Below, one piece after another: positions 9,701 through 21,378 of a DNA stretch of 64,000 nt. The stretch lies in the NCBI RefSeq assembly GCF_030272615.1, contig NC_081413.1, forward strand, positions 19,912,285 through 19,976,284, read 5' to 3'. Position numbers and translations under genes: made by a program. This DNA comes from Cryptomeria japonica (lineage: Eukaryota; Streptophyta; Pinopsida; Cupressales; Cupressaceae). How positions within the stretch are numbered: position 1 is the stretch's first letter; each line of letters begins with the position of its first letter. The notes under the pieces are model-generated. The model was not told the origin of the DNA. It saw only the letters and a list, made by a program, of their open reading frames with translations, and did no database searches.

Positions 9701-10932
9701 GGAGAGTACCATCAAGACTTCGTTGGTATAGGGTTTTGACAATGATGGTGTATCGAGCGGTTTGGTGGATGAAGGTTTTGTGTTGGTTATTGGATTGGTT
9801 GGGAGGAAGTGTGTGATCATGGAAGTAAGTGAAGAACTCACCATACCATGGGGATTCAAAACCCGAATAGATGACATATCATTTCAATTTCGAGGATATC
9901 ATAAGCGGGGATCCAAAGTTGTTCTACCAAGAACTCGTAGCATGTGGAATTTTGTGGAAGATCCATTAGAGATGCAATTGTAGCCATTGCATCAGTAGCT
10001 CGATTCTGATCTCTAGGTACTTTCTCAAAGATGATAGTTGTAAATGATTCTTTGTAACTATCCACCATCCTTTTATATGGCATGAGATTATCATCCTTAG
10101 TTTGGTACTCATTGGTGACCTATCAGATGACTAGCTAAGACTCTCCATATACTTATATCTCTTTTAGATGCCATTGTATAGCCAATCTGAGTCCTGTGAA
10201 CAAGGACTCATATTCTGCTATTTTATTGGTACATGGAAAAGTGAGCCTTTATGACTTCAAGATGCTATCACCTTGAGGTGTAATGAAAAGAATACCTTTC
10301 CCCGAGCCATGTCTAGTATATGAGCCATAAAAGTAGAGATTCCATGGTTGTGCTGCTGTGATCATGAAGATCTCTTCATCTAGAAAATTGGAAACAAGAG
10401 GATGGTCACCTGCAAGGGGTGCATCGGCCAACTGATCTGCAATAACTTGCCCCTTAATAGCCTTATGGTCCACGCACTTAATGTCAAATTCACTTAGAAT
10501 CATAACCCATTTGGCCAAGCGGCCATTTAATGCTGCTTTGCTGAGTAGGTACTTGAGTGGATCAATTTTAGCAATGAGTTGTACCTTGTGTGTCAACATG
10601 TAGTGCCTTAGTTTGGTGGCTGCCAAGATAACTACTAGGCAAGCTCGCTCAATAGGTGTGTAATTAAGTTCATAGCCTACCAACGTGCGAGAGATATAGT
10701 ATGCAACACATTTTTTTCTTTTTGCATTGTGTTGTGCCAGTAGTACTCCTAATGTCGTATTTGTAGCTGAAATATATAGCAAGAGAGGTCTAATTGGATT
10801 TGGTGGGATCAACAACAGCGTATTCATCAAGTAATCTTTAAGCATTTGGAATGCTTGCTGGCACTTTGTATCCCATTGAAAGCAGATATTCTTGTGTAAC
10901 ATATGCATGAAGGGATGAAACTTATCAGCCAA
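9701..10932 (-). pseudogene. E3 dual RNase H region
   Basis: Two RNase H modules follow the RT. The first (LLLYISATNTTLGVLLAQ... to DQLADAPL) is the degenerate gypsy type, with SAT in place of the catalytic Asp motif. The second is the extra archaeal-like module that marks Tat elements (NLYFYGSYT..., then EYESL, VYGES, NRATDAMATIASL). In E3 the first catalytic Asp of the second module is Tyr (FYGS against FDGS in E4), and stops interrupt the region after 10249. Both modules are therefore inactive. Confidence 0.85.
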
Positions 10933-12256
10933 TTATGCAATGAATCTCCAAATTGATTATAGCCGCCCTTGGAGTGTCCTCAACTGACTGATGTTCTTGG
11001 GAGGTGGCATGTCCATGATTGCTTTGACTTTCACTGGATCTACTTCAATGCCTTTTCTTGAGACAATGTATCCTAGGAGCTTCCCGGAGGTCACTCCAAA
11101 GACACATTTCTTTGGATTAAGTCATACATGATATTTCTCTAATCTATCAAAGATTTGACTCGGTATTTTTATATGACCTTCTCTTGTTAATGATTTACCT
11201 AGTAAATCTTCGACATAATCTTCCATTATAGTGCACATCATGTCATGAAAGATGGTATTCATAGCTCTTTGATAGGCTGCCCCTGCATTTTCAGACCAAA
11301 TGGCATCACATTCCAATAGTAGGTTCCCCATGGGCATGTGAAAGAAGTTTTATGTTGATCTTCTGGAGCAAACTTGATCTGGTTGTACCCTGAAAAGCCA
11401 TCCATAAGAGAAAGCATTGCATGGCCCATTGTGAGATTGACAATCATGTAGATGTTGGGTAAGGGGAAGTTGTCATTAGGGCATGCCTTGTTCAAATCTC
11501 TGAAGTCTGTATAGACATGGATGGCCCCATTAGGCTTGCCGACATGTACAATGTTGGAGATCCAATCGACATAATCAATTGGTCAGATGAAACCAACATC
11601 TAAGAGCTTTTTGAGTTCTTCCTTGATGAGCACAACAATCTACGGGTGCATCTTTTTGAGCTTTTGTTTTACCAATTTAGCTCCTTCTGCCATGGTGAGG
11701 TGATGCATGACTAAATCAGGATCTAAGCCAGGCATGTCTGCATAAGACCATGCAAAGTTGATTTGAAGCTCTTGGAAGAATTCCACAAATTTTGGTTGTT
11801 CCTCTGGAGTTAATAGAGATGCCAAATGTATTTGGTGAGGAGTCTCAGGAGTCCCCACATTGAATTATTTTGTTTCTTCGATTAGGATCGTCGATCTCTC
11901 CTGATTTGTACTAGAGGGAAGGATGTCAAACCTTTCATCCACAGGGGCCTCAGAGAGGTTTTCACCTTTGGATGCACTCTTTATTTTTACTTTTTTGGGA
12001 TCAACAAGTGCCACTGTGTGGTTTTCACCGGAAAATCCATGTTTATTGTGATGGTTTTGTAGCTGAAAGGTTTGGCATCTACCCTTAAGTATGTTGCGCT
12101 ATTAAGTTCGATCGCAAATCCAACTTTGTGATCCCCGCTTAGTATGTGATCCCGTATTTCTAAAAAGTCGATGAGCACCTCATCGTTTTGGAAGTGATCA
12201 AGACATGGGGGATTTGGCTGGTTCCAGTCAATGAGTTCGGGGTGGATGATAGGCAT
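10933..12256 (-). pseudogene. E3 reverse transcriptase
   Basis: Minus-strand blocks from HPELIDWNQ (12240) through FAWSYADMPGLDPDLVMHHL, DFRDLNKACPNDNFPLPN, MDGFSGYNQIKFAPEDQHKT and WGTYYWNVMPFGL to YVEDLLGKS are Tat-type RT. The polymerase box is YVED (11206-11217) where E4 has YVDD, a loss of a catalytic Asp. A frameshift lies near 11290, with further stops near 11640 and 11580. Confidence 0.9.
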
Positions 12257-13090
12257 GACCTCATCGATTAAGTTAAGTTCAAAGGAGGCGTCAGTGAGGG
12301 TTAATATAGATGAGTGAAGTTCATTGATGGTACTCTCCTTGTCAGATTCTGGTGTAGGATTCGATGTAGGACCTGTGGAAGGTGTTTCTTGCTCACAACC
12401 CCAAAAGGTTTTAATCCAGACCTCTCCATAAACTAGGATATCTTTACAAGGTGGTGGAGGTGATGTGTCTTCCTCATCTTAAGTATTTAGATTCACTGTA
12501 TCAAATTCCCACTCATGTGAGTCGGTCTCTGAATCACTCTCTAAGATCCTATTACTATACCAGGTTGGGGTGTCTTTTTTATTGAAGAGTGTATTTGTCA
12601 TGAATTTGTCAATTTTTATAGGTGGGATTGCTAGTGCTGCTGGCAGGATTATAGAAGTTGTTGATGATGTTGGTGTTGCTGGTAGGATTATAGGAGTCGT
12701 TGATGCTCTTGGTGCTACTGGTAGGATTATAGGAGTCATTGATGCTACTAGTGTTGCTACTACTATTCTTAGTTTGGTAGGTGTGGTTGGTACAACTGCT
12801 GGGTGTATCGGTTTTGTTGGTGCAATTGGTGCTACTGACGTTGTTGATGGAATTATCAATGTTGTTGATGTTGTTGGTGCGATTGGTGTTGTTGATTTGA
12901 TGATCAGTTTTGTTGGTGTAGATGGTGTGGTTGGTGCCACAAATATAATCAAGGATGGCCTCCTTGGAGTAATTTTTTGATACATGGGGTTGTTGGGCTT
13001 ACCTTTGAATCTGAGCTTAGGAAGAGATTACTTTTGAAAACCTAATCCATTGTTATCTTTGGGTTTCAACTTAGGTTGCAAGGGCTCATG
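12257..13090 (-). pseudogene. E3 protease-RT linker with Thr/Pro-rich repeats
   Basis: Between protease and RT the minus strand is open from 12985 to 12479 and encodes a Thr/Pro/Ile-rich segment with repeats such as SSTTSIILPA and ASTTPIILPA, then an acidic end (ESDSETDSHEWEFDT). E4 has an acidic linker here but no Thr/Pro array. The nucleotide sequence is a degenerate GTTGTTGATG/GGTGCTACTG repeat (about 12620-12930). The plus-strand ORF over it is a shadow. Confidence 0.7.
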
Positions 13091-14248
13091 TCATCCTTGT
13101 TTGCAATGTCCCAAAGAACTTTGACCATCATAGCCCATTCTTTGCATGATAGTGAGGCCTTTATCATATTTATCAGTAGGAAGCTTAGCCTCTGGGATTT
13201 TTATGGTGATAGGGTCTTTGTAGATCCATTCTGCTAGGCCCTCATCTCTGGTTTCATCTTCCTGACTTTTACTAGGGATGAAATGCTCCAAAGTGCATGC
13301 TGGCTTGGCCAGTGGTGGTTGAAGCAACTTTTGAGGCTTGCCATAAGTTCTAGCGGAAGTGGGTAATTGCCCAACAAAAAAGAGCTGGCCCAGATTATAT
13401 TCCCCAGGACCTTTCTCTGCCATTTTCATTTTCAACTTCTCTTGCTTTGGTATAGGGGTGATTGAGCTAGAAAGAGAGGCTAGACTAACATATGATGTGG
13501 ATGGGATAGCTTCTCTATTGTTAGGAATGGTGATCTCTGGCTGATGGTTAATATTGCTACAATATGCAAATGGATTTGCATCGCCAAGGATTATGATTTC
13601 TACACCGTTATGGGGAAACTTGATACATTGATGATAGGTAGATGGAATGACTTGCATGGTGTGTATCCAAGGTCTTCCTAACAACAAATTATATGGTAGA
13701 GGAAGGTCCAGAACTTGGCAAATGATATGCTTTACCACTGGGCCCACTCTGATAGGTAATACAACAACTCCTTTGGAAGAACGCTCTGCATCATCATAGG
13801 CCTTAATGGTTATCTTTTTTCTGGGGTCCACTGATTCTACTACATATTCCAATGTTGTGACCAACTGCAAGGTGCATATATTCAGGCCAGATCCATTGTC
13901 AATCAAGACTCGCTTGATTTTGTGTTGGTTTACAAATCCTTTAATGTGAAGGGATGCACTATGTGGTTGTTGGAATGAAGCATTGTCACTTTCAAAAAAA
14001 CTGAGGCATGGTGATGACGAGAGACTGCCAACCATGGCTTGGAATTGATCTGTGTTAAGGTTGGCAGGGACTGATGCTTCTTGGAGAGCTTGATCCAAGA
14101 TTATTTTGTGTGAAGGGGATAAACGCAAAAGCTCTAATATGGATATGAGTGTGAGCATTTTGTCCCATTGGTCCACAAGATTATATTGCTTGGGCAAGGG
14201 TGTCATTCCTTGTGGTGTTGCTCGAATGGTAATTTTTCTATGACGCAT
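13091..14248 (-). pseudogene. E3 aspartic protease region with G-patch-like end
   Basis: A 385-codon open stretch on the minus strand. Near residue 117 it carries LIDNGSGLNICTL, the retropepsin motif in its Tat form (E4 has LIDGGAGLN). Then come RSSKGVVVLPIRVGP, YNLLLGRPWIH and CIKFPHNGVE, closely parallel to E4. The end (KGLTIMQRMGYDGQSSLG) is a G-patch-like motif that E4 also has. It is part of one gag-pol frame. Protease processes the polyprotein. Confidence 0.85.
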
Positions 14249-15952
14249 AACAACATTTCATGCAGGCTTTGGAACTTTGATGGTGAGGGTGGCAACTTGT
14301 TTGTCAACGTCATAGAGGTGATTCACAATATAATTATAGGCAGCTTGTGTATAATTAGTTGTAATATTTGTGTTTCACCCTGAGGTGGAAGGACCCCTTT
14401 GATCATGTGATGGAATCGGATTCTTGAACATTAGATGATCATCATTTGATGTTTTAGGGTCGTGTCCTTCAATTTCAATTTCTCCTCTATCAATGAGATC
14501 TTGAACAAGATCTTTCAGTCAATGGCAATTACTCATTTTATGCCCTTTTCCCTGGTGGAATTCACAATGTTCATTATCTCTCCACCATGGAGGTTTGACC
14601 TGAGGTTCATAGTTAGATGTTTTCGATAAGGTCACAAGATTTGAAGAGACCAATTGATGCAATATTGTTTCGATGGGTTCCCCTAAGGGTGTATGTACGT
14701 TTTGGTTTATAGTTTTGTTCCCATTGTCCTAGTTTCTCTTGTTGCAAATTGCGACCTTGACTTTGTGGATGAGTAATGGTGTTGTTTTTAGGAGGGGGAT
14801 TTTTCCCCGTGAATCTAACCACAAGTTATACAATCTTTACAGTCCTGACATCTACGACCTTGTCATTGATGATTTTCTTGTTCTTGTTCCAGAAGTTGGG
14901 TTTATCACTATTAAAACATAGGCGAGGGCAACTTTTAGTTCATTGTAGATTTTGATAAGTCCCTTTTTGATAATGGCTCATTCACATTTTAATCCTTGAG
15001 TGATCATGTCTTCAAAATATTCAGTACCCTTCATGTCTAAATGGAATTCCATCTCGTCATTCAAGTTGGAAATGAATATTTCCACTAGTTCTTGTTCAGG
15101 TAAATGAAGAGAACGTTTGCTAGACAGTTGCCTCCATCATTGCAGGAAAGCTGAGAACAACTCCCCTGGTTTTTGTTTGGTGTTGCATAGAGCTGCCATG
15201 GTAACATCTCATTCTATGTTATGTGAATAATGTGTGATGAACTTTTGGACTAATTCCTTGAATGTTCTAATGCCGCCTAGTAATCAGGAAAACCATTGCA
15301 TGGTTGTGCCTCCCAAACTCTGAGGAAAGAGGCACATTAGATAGGTGTCCTCATAAGCCAATTATAGGCAAGCTGAGTGAAATTCTTGGACATGATCTCT
15401 AGGGTCTCCTTTGCCCCTGTACTTTTCAAACTTAGGTATTTAAAACCCTCATAGAAAAGGTGGTATATGCATGTTCCTATCAAAAGGATAGGGACAAATA
15501 TTGTTAAGTGAAAACTGGGTAGTTTTGACACCACTATTGAGTTGTTGAGCGAGATTATCGACTTGTTGTCTCAACATGTCTATTTCTTTAGGAGAAGGTG
15601 GTGGGGGATTTCCTTGATTAAGGTCATATCAAAAGTAATCTCTACCTCTTCCACCATCATTTCAGCTATGTTGTTCTAATGTCTGTCGTATCTGTGCGGT
15701 ATCAAAATCAGAGGGTAGTTTATCACCCTCTTGAGGAAGTCTTAGAAAATAAGCATTTGCATTGTTTCTAAGGATTTCATCAAAAAGTATATTGAACCTG
15801 GGATTGTGTTGTGCTCTTTCTATAGCTTCAGGAGTTGGAGTGCTAGGATCTTCATCATTTGTACCTCCTCTAATGGCCTCATGGAAATCATTGAGGTTTT
15901 CTTCCTCCTCTTCAATCTCTAGTTGTCAAGTTTTCAGTATGGTTTGAGCCAT
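14249..15952 (-). pseudogene. E3 gag
   Basis: The likely start is the ATG at 15952 (MAQTILKT). The minus strand reads, with stops, NPRFNILFDEILRNNANAYF, then the retrotransposon gag domain: IPKFEKYRGKGDPRDHVQEF, CLFPQSLGGTTMQWFS, FKELVQKFITHYSH, FLQ.WRQLSSKRSLHLPEQE and EIFISNLNDEMEFHLDMKGT. This capsid-type domain packages the RNA. At least eight stops interrupt it, so no long ORF survives. The homologous E4 gag lies beyond the right window edge. Confidence 0.8.
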
Positions 15953-17754
15953 TTTGTTTGAGATTTTTGATGTTTTTGGTGAAAATGTTTATGAGGTAGT
16001 GATGAAATGTTTTGATGAGAGATAAGTGTTTTGTGAAGTGTTTTTAGAATATGGATCTCTAACGTTGAAGGTTGGATGTTAACAAAGTTCTTTGTGATTT
16101 TCTCTTGTGTTTTTAACAATTTGGATGTGATAAGGTATAACAAGGTTTGAGATGTGTTACAAACCAAGCTACCTAGTAATGAGAGGATGCACTCATAAAT
16201 TAGGTTTAACCTACGTAGAAATGCCTCTTAGGTTGATTGATCCTAGATGTGGAGACACTCTAAAAAGTGATTTGTTGGTTTGATTTAAACAATATGTAAA
16301 AAGAACTTAGGACAAGACCTTTTTGTGTTTTGAGAGTTGAATGGTTTTTGTGATATATGAAGGTGAAAGTGGAATATGAAACTCAATAAAAAATTTGTGT
16401 CACAAAGGGGACTTCTTCTTCCTCTTCTCTCTCTGGGGTTGGTGGTTCTTCTAGAGCTACATTATAGGTAATGCAGATGTTTGGAAAGAAAGAAGGGTTG
16501 ATTTTTCCTCCTTTGTTTTTGTGATAACTCAAGGCTCTATACTGAGTAAAAGCTCTTTTTTTCAAAGGCTCTTTATCAAACTCGTTGGATTTGCCTTGAA
16601 GATATAGATGCATATGACGCAAGAAGGCTCTGTGTGAGATAAAAATTTGTCTATTGAGATAGAAAAATTTCCTTCTTTTGATAAAAGCCTTTGAACGCAA
16701 TAGTCTTTTCTTCAAGTTGATATGTTGATGAAGATTCCTTTTTCTCAAGATTTGAATGATGGTCATATAATTTGATATCTTGTTGCACTTTGTTTGATGT
16801 TTGTTTGTTGGTCAAATGTTTGATGGAAAATTGTGTTGGATGAAAACTTGGTTTGAATTTGTTTTGAAATTATTTGACAAGAAAACAAAGCAAGCACAAT
16901 AATTTTGCCTCAAAAGGCACAAATAGGTGTGGGTCTAAATCAACCCAATCTTTGAAATTTTTGACCCCTTTTTAAATGTTTTTGTATGTTTTTCCAAAAG
17001 CCTGAAGTCAGCTCAAATTGTTACTGGTCTGACAAAAAATGAAGACACTTCAAGCACACTTTATCCCTAAGGTCAATGGCCAGTTCTAATAATTTCAGTC
17101 CACATCTTGATATTTCTTCAACTTTGGTACTTCATACCTTATGAATCCCGCCGTGGTAGGTAAGGATGTGATATACTAATTCTTACGTGAGCATAATAGA
17201 TAGATGATCCCTATGATGGGGGAGTCACCACTTTTATCAAGCTACAAGTAGCCTTTCAAAAAGCCCTATTTCTACTCAAGGAAATATGTATGGTGAGTAT
17301 CTTGGGAGCAAAACCATCTATACTCTTGCACTGAAATTCTCACAAATATTCTCAATCAATAGAATGGGTGGGTTTCTATAATAAAAGGTGTCTAGTAATG
17401 TTTGATGTTTTTGGACATAAGTTCATTCTGCAATGACTCACTTAAGAGCCTTGTAACTTATGGTGGGGCCCATATGTCCTTTCGGCAAGTTACACTGTAC
17501 GAACAGCTATACCCAAGGCTACAACTTCCATTCTCACCTGACTTCTATAGCGGCTCGAAGGATTTATCGTGCAAAGTCATTCCCAAGAGTGATGTGTCTC
17601 TTGGAAGACCTCTCTTAAAAAGATAAAATTTCGAGCATTACTAACACTTTTCTCTTGCACCTAGGACCACGAAAGCCAAGGGAGAGGATAGTGTGTGTTA
17701 GAAGTAGGACCACTCTACAGATTTTTTTGCACAAGTGTGTCAATCACTGAAAAC

Positions 17755-18235
17755 ACTTGTTCTTTTTAACTGATTTTATTGCAATGTGATTTAAAAGCTA
17801 TTTGGAGATGTTTCTCTAGCAAACATGGTGTTCTTTTTAACTTCAAGGCAAAATGTTGTTTAATCTATGAAATTGAAATCCTGGTCAACCAAAATGAAGC
17901 ATGTTTTTGCTTGAATAAAAGTTGATTTGGAAACAAAACTTTGACAAGTTGCTGGTTCTTTTTAACTTGGAAAAAAAATGAAAATTGATTGTGATTTTTA
18001 GACCATTGCAAGAAAATGAAAGTTTGTTTCTTTTGTTTTAAGCTCAAATGAAAATTTTCCCGTAACTTGCAAGAAAAACAAATTTGTTTGATGTGAATTT
18101 GTGGTTCTTTTTAACTTGCAAAATGAGGTTCTTTTAAAAAGCCCAAACTGAAAAATTTGATTTATTTTATGACCCAAAATGAAAGGTGAAGTTGATTTTT
18201 AACCCAAAAGAGAAAGTGAATTCTTTTTAACCCAA
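17755..18235 (-). repeat. AAGTTAAAAAGAAC motif repeated in leader
   Basis: The plus-strand core GTTCTTTTTAACTT or a close variant occurs near 17759, 17829, 17955, 18104, 18128 (partial) and 18221, separated by 25-150 bp of otherwise unlike sequence. It is not a simple tandem array. Confidence 0.7.
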
Positions 18236-18429
18236 CTTCAAAAAACAAAGTTAGGAAAAAAAAAATTTAACTTCCTAATCTAACTCTTCAAATCCTACAA
18301 ATGGAGTTAGCAAAAACCTACATAAAAATCAAACAGTCAGTGAAAAAGTAGTTTTTGGTGGGCTTTTAGAAGCCTTTTTTTTTTTTTGATTTTCTATTAC
18401 AATAATTTTTTTTACAACTCTCTGTTACA

Positions 18430-18735
18430 ATAGCACTACTCTGTGTAAACATAGAAGTGCTATTTAACATGAAGGCGCTAAATGACAGACAAAAATGCTA
18501 AAAGTAAAACAACTATGTTATAAAATAGACAAAAGCGCTAAAAGAACCTGTCGAACAGAATAAAAATCCTATCAAACAAAGAGCGCACAAGCACTAAACT
18601 AATTACAATAGCATTATTTAAAGTACAAAAGAGCTAATTAAAAGATGAAAGCACTACTTTAGCTATCAAAAGTGCTAAAACACCAACTTTCGAAGGCGCT
18701 AAAGCGAGTTCAATAGCGATAAAGTGGGACCTGTG
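18430..18735. repeat. GCGCTAAA motif repeated in leader
   Basis: Variants of GGCGCTAAA / AGCGCTAAA / AGTGCTAAA recur near 18474, 18499, 18533, 18670, 18693 and 18714, spaced irregularly between AT-rich stretches, close to the primer-binding site. Confidence 0.6.
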
Positions 18736-18798
18736 TGTCAATTTCAACAAGCAAAATGTTAGTAGTTTATCAAATTTCAATCAGAAGGTTGCGTACTC

Positions 18799-18818
18799 GA
18801 TTCATGTCGAGTTCACCA
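18799..18818 (-). promoter_or_regulatory. Candidate primer-binding site of E3
   Basis: On the minus strand TGGTGAACTCGACATGAATC begins two bases after the inferred LTR end (CA at 18821). The plus strand ends in ...GTTCACCA, as expected for a tRNA 3' terminus. I cannot name the tRNA. Confidence 0.55.
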
Positions 18819-18820
18819 AA

Positions 18821-20304
18821 TGATGCACTGCAAAATAGGATAGATATTAGGAAACACAACACAAGAAGCAATTCAAATGTTAGTGTTAGTGTTAGAAATG
18901 AAAGACTATCCTAAGAAAGCATATCAAGAGAGATATTAAACATGTAATGGAAAGCATACAAATACAAAAGAGATACACTACACTCCTCCAAATGCTAACC
19001 AAGATGTTCATAGTTGCTCCTCCCTTGTTCCTCTCCTCTCTAAGTTTCACATGAGTGTAGCTCTCAGCTTTGCACTACTATGGAAGTCTTATGGAGATTC
19101 AAGATTGAAAATAATTATGGGATTATGCAAATACAAGCTTAATATGAGAGAAATGAGAAATCGGAGATATGTAAATTTTAACCAAAAGAAGAACAAAAGC
19201 AACTATGTTCCTAAATGTTCTCTCTTAAATTCACTATAACTTAGATGCATACAAGATTTATGGATCTAGATTATGAAGGAATGAGCTCTATTTATAGGAA
19301 AAATAGAAAAATGGATGGTTGAGATTGAGTAATCTCAACAAGGGTCAGGATTGATGGGTTTATGACCCATGTGAAAGTTTTCAACCCAATCCCAAGATGA
19401 CAAATGTTAACATGAGATGTCTTGAGAGGAGAGGGAAGAAGCATTAAATGTTTGAAATGACATGAAGGTTAGCTTAGGAGTTAAGGTTAGGCTTGAGTTG
19501 AATGAATAAAGTCATTATCCAATAAATAATGCCTTCATCCAATGGATAAAGTCTTGTGCAAGAGTTAGTGAGGATAACCATGGTCAAAACAATAAATGCT
19601 TGAAGACACCCATGAGTTAAATGGAGGTTGAGTTAGAGAAAAAACATCTAACCATGTGGGCAAGTGGAATTAACCATAAATGGTTATGTAAGAGCCATTA
19701 ATGGTTATGTAAGAGCCATTAGTGGTTTGGAAGACTTTTAGGGGTTAACTTGTTGAATACATAAAGCATTAAATGCTTTTCCAAGACTTTGGAGGCTTTG
19801 AGAAGTGACTTCAAGTTGCTTAGGAATGTGACAATATTTAGGAGATGGATTAGGCTAATTATGAATGATTAGAAGAATTTAGAAAGTGGTTAGAAGAGTC
19901 TAGAAGGGGATTTAGGATTGCAAGTGGGTTTGGTGGGTGAGGGAAAATAGGATTTTAATTAAAATAAAATTAATTTATTTCAATTGTGGTTGCAACTTGC
20001 ATTTGTAGGAGAATGCAAGTGGGGGGGGGGGGGGGTAGTTGAGGGATTTAAATAAATGTTTTATTATTTATTTAAAAGAGGAAAGGGGGTTAAATTAAAT
20101 AAATGTGTTTTATTCATTTAATTGATTTAGAATGTAGCTTGATGAATTAATTTAAATAAATTGAATAATTTATTTAATTAATAAGAGAAGGGGTTGAGAA
20201 TGGATTAATTAAAAATTAATTTAATTAACTGATTATTCAGAGTTAAACAATCAAATAAATAATAAATATTCATTTAATTAAGTGGACAGATTTATGTGAC
20301 TACA
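18821..20304 (-). repeat. 5' LTR of E3
   Basis: Reading the minus strand it begins TGTAGTCACATAAATC (20304) and ends TGCATCA (18821). TATAAATAGAGCTC at 19296-19283 is a clear TATA box, placing transcription start near 19260. U3 is rich in TTAATTAAATAAA-like inverted repeats, as in E1. A 15-G homopolymer sits at 20021-20035. The partner LTR is outside the window. Confidence 0.7.
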
Positions 20305-21378
20305 AATATATCATATAGATTGTATATTAACATAATATATTATATATTAATATATTAGTAGACAATATATTAATAAATTAATATAACTTATTAAAATTAG
20401 ATATCCGATTGCTCTGACATAAATTTAAATTTTAAAATTTGGCTCGGGAATGCTTTGAGATTTGGCTTGGAAATTACAAGCCTGGAAAGTCAGTAGAAAA
20501 AATGTGTTTTGAGTATTCTTTGATTTTCCAAACTTTGCATTGGTGGCTAACGATGTTTTTTAAGCTAAAATTGATAAAATGAAAAGGGGTTTTTAAGGAC
20601 GTTCTTAGCTTTCCAACAATATAAGGTCTATATTATTTTGACTTTAATAAATAATTATTATTTGTTTTCTAATTGAATTCTAACTAAAGTCCTTATTGAT
20701 AGGCCGATTGAAAAACACCCATAACTTTCAAACAATATAACATTTTTTGAATCCAAAACATGCATCACATTCTATGCTTCATCTACTATAGGAAAAAAAA
20801 ATTGAATTTCATAAAGTTTTAGACCAAGTTAAGGTGGTCAGACGTAGGAGTTTTTGAATTTCTTAAAAGTTATAGTAAAAAATTCATAATTAATTTTTTA
20901 CTTCATAATTACAAATAAATATGTGTCACATCTGCAAATAAATATGTGTCACATCCGCACATGAGTCTACTACTTATATTATAAATCTTATTAAAAAAAA
21001 TTATGATTTGATTGTGATTAGGGTGGTCAGACATACACCTACTTCTTATCTATTTCCTGAAATTTTAGTACCACTGCATTGAAATTTCAAATTTTCATCA
21101 AATAGATTTTTTTTTTCAAAAAACAACTAGTAGCTTAAAAACTACATCCAATTTGCTATAGATTCACTTTCTTACATATTTTTAAAATAATGCTCATAAC
21201 TTATTCAAATTTTCTTAGAATCTGGCCCACAAGCACAAATCCTAATGATTGAATGATTTTTCAATAATTGCCTGACAGGTATGATATGCAAAGAGAATGT
21301 TTTGATTGATCATTCTCTTTTTTGTCTTATTATCGATTCAGTAAGGAGATCATTTCGAATTCAAAATTTGGTGCAGGC
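20305..21378. other. AT-rich DNA upstream of transposase-like gene
   Basis: No gene. It contains a 22-bp tandem pair (aaataaatatgtgtcacatc, about 20915-20960), two copies of GGTGGTCAGACRTA (20831 and 21022), and a splice-acceptor-like TTTGGTGCAG ending at 21376 just before the transposase ATG, which suggests an upstream leader exon I cannot place. Confidence 0.5.

Larger units (their letters stand above)
15953..18798 (-). other. E3 leader, ~2.9 kb, no convincing gene
   Basis: The region between the primer site and gag is unusually long. One 127-codon minus-strand ORF (16766-16383) has no recognisable domain and may be chance or a relic of an extra leader ORF, as in Ogre-type relatives. A splice-donor-like CAG|GTGAGA occurs on the minus strand near 17540. 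Two families of short interspersed motifs fill 17.7-18.7 kb and are listed separately. Confidence 0.55.
7359..20304 (-). mobile_element. Tat-lineage Ty3/gypsy element E3, decayed
   Basis: On the minus strand it runs 5' LTR (20304-18821), primer site, 2.9-kb leader, gag, protease, Thr/Pro linker, RT, RNase H, second RNase H, integrase and part of the 3' UTR, ending where the E1 LTR ends. Its own 3' LTR is not seen before base 7359, so E1 probably inserted into the E3 3' UTR and the rest lies left of the window. Protein similarity to E4 is clear but divergent. The LTR begins TGTAGTCACATAAATC, related to but distinct from the E1 LTR. Many stops and frameshifts are present. Confidence 0.8.

Noticed and set aside
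12570-12980. 136-codon plus-strand ORF (VVDDVGVAGRII repeats)
   Set aside because: Opposite strand of the E3 Thr/Pro linker, which fits the polyprotein frame better.
15337-15534. 65-codon minus-strand ORF in E3 gag as a gene
   Set aside because: It is out of frame with the gag domain reading and covers one of its stop-interrupted parts.
17402-17626. 74-codon plus-strand ORF in the E3 leader
   Set aside because: Antisense to the leader, no domain, no second copy to support it.
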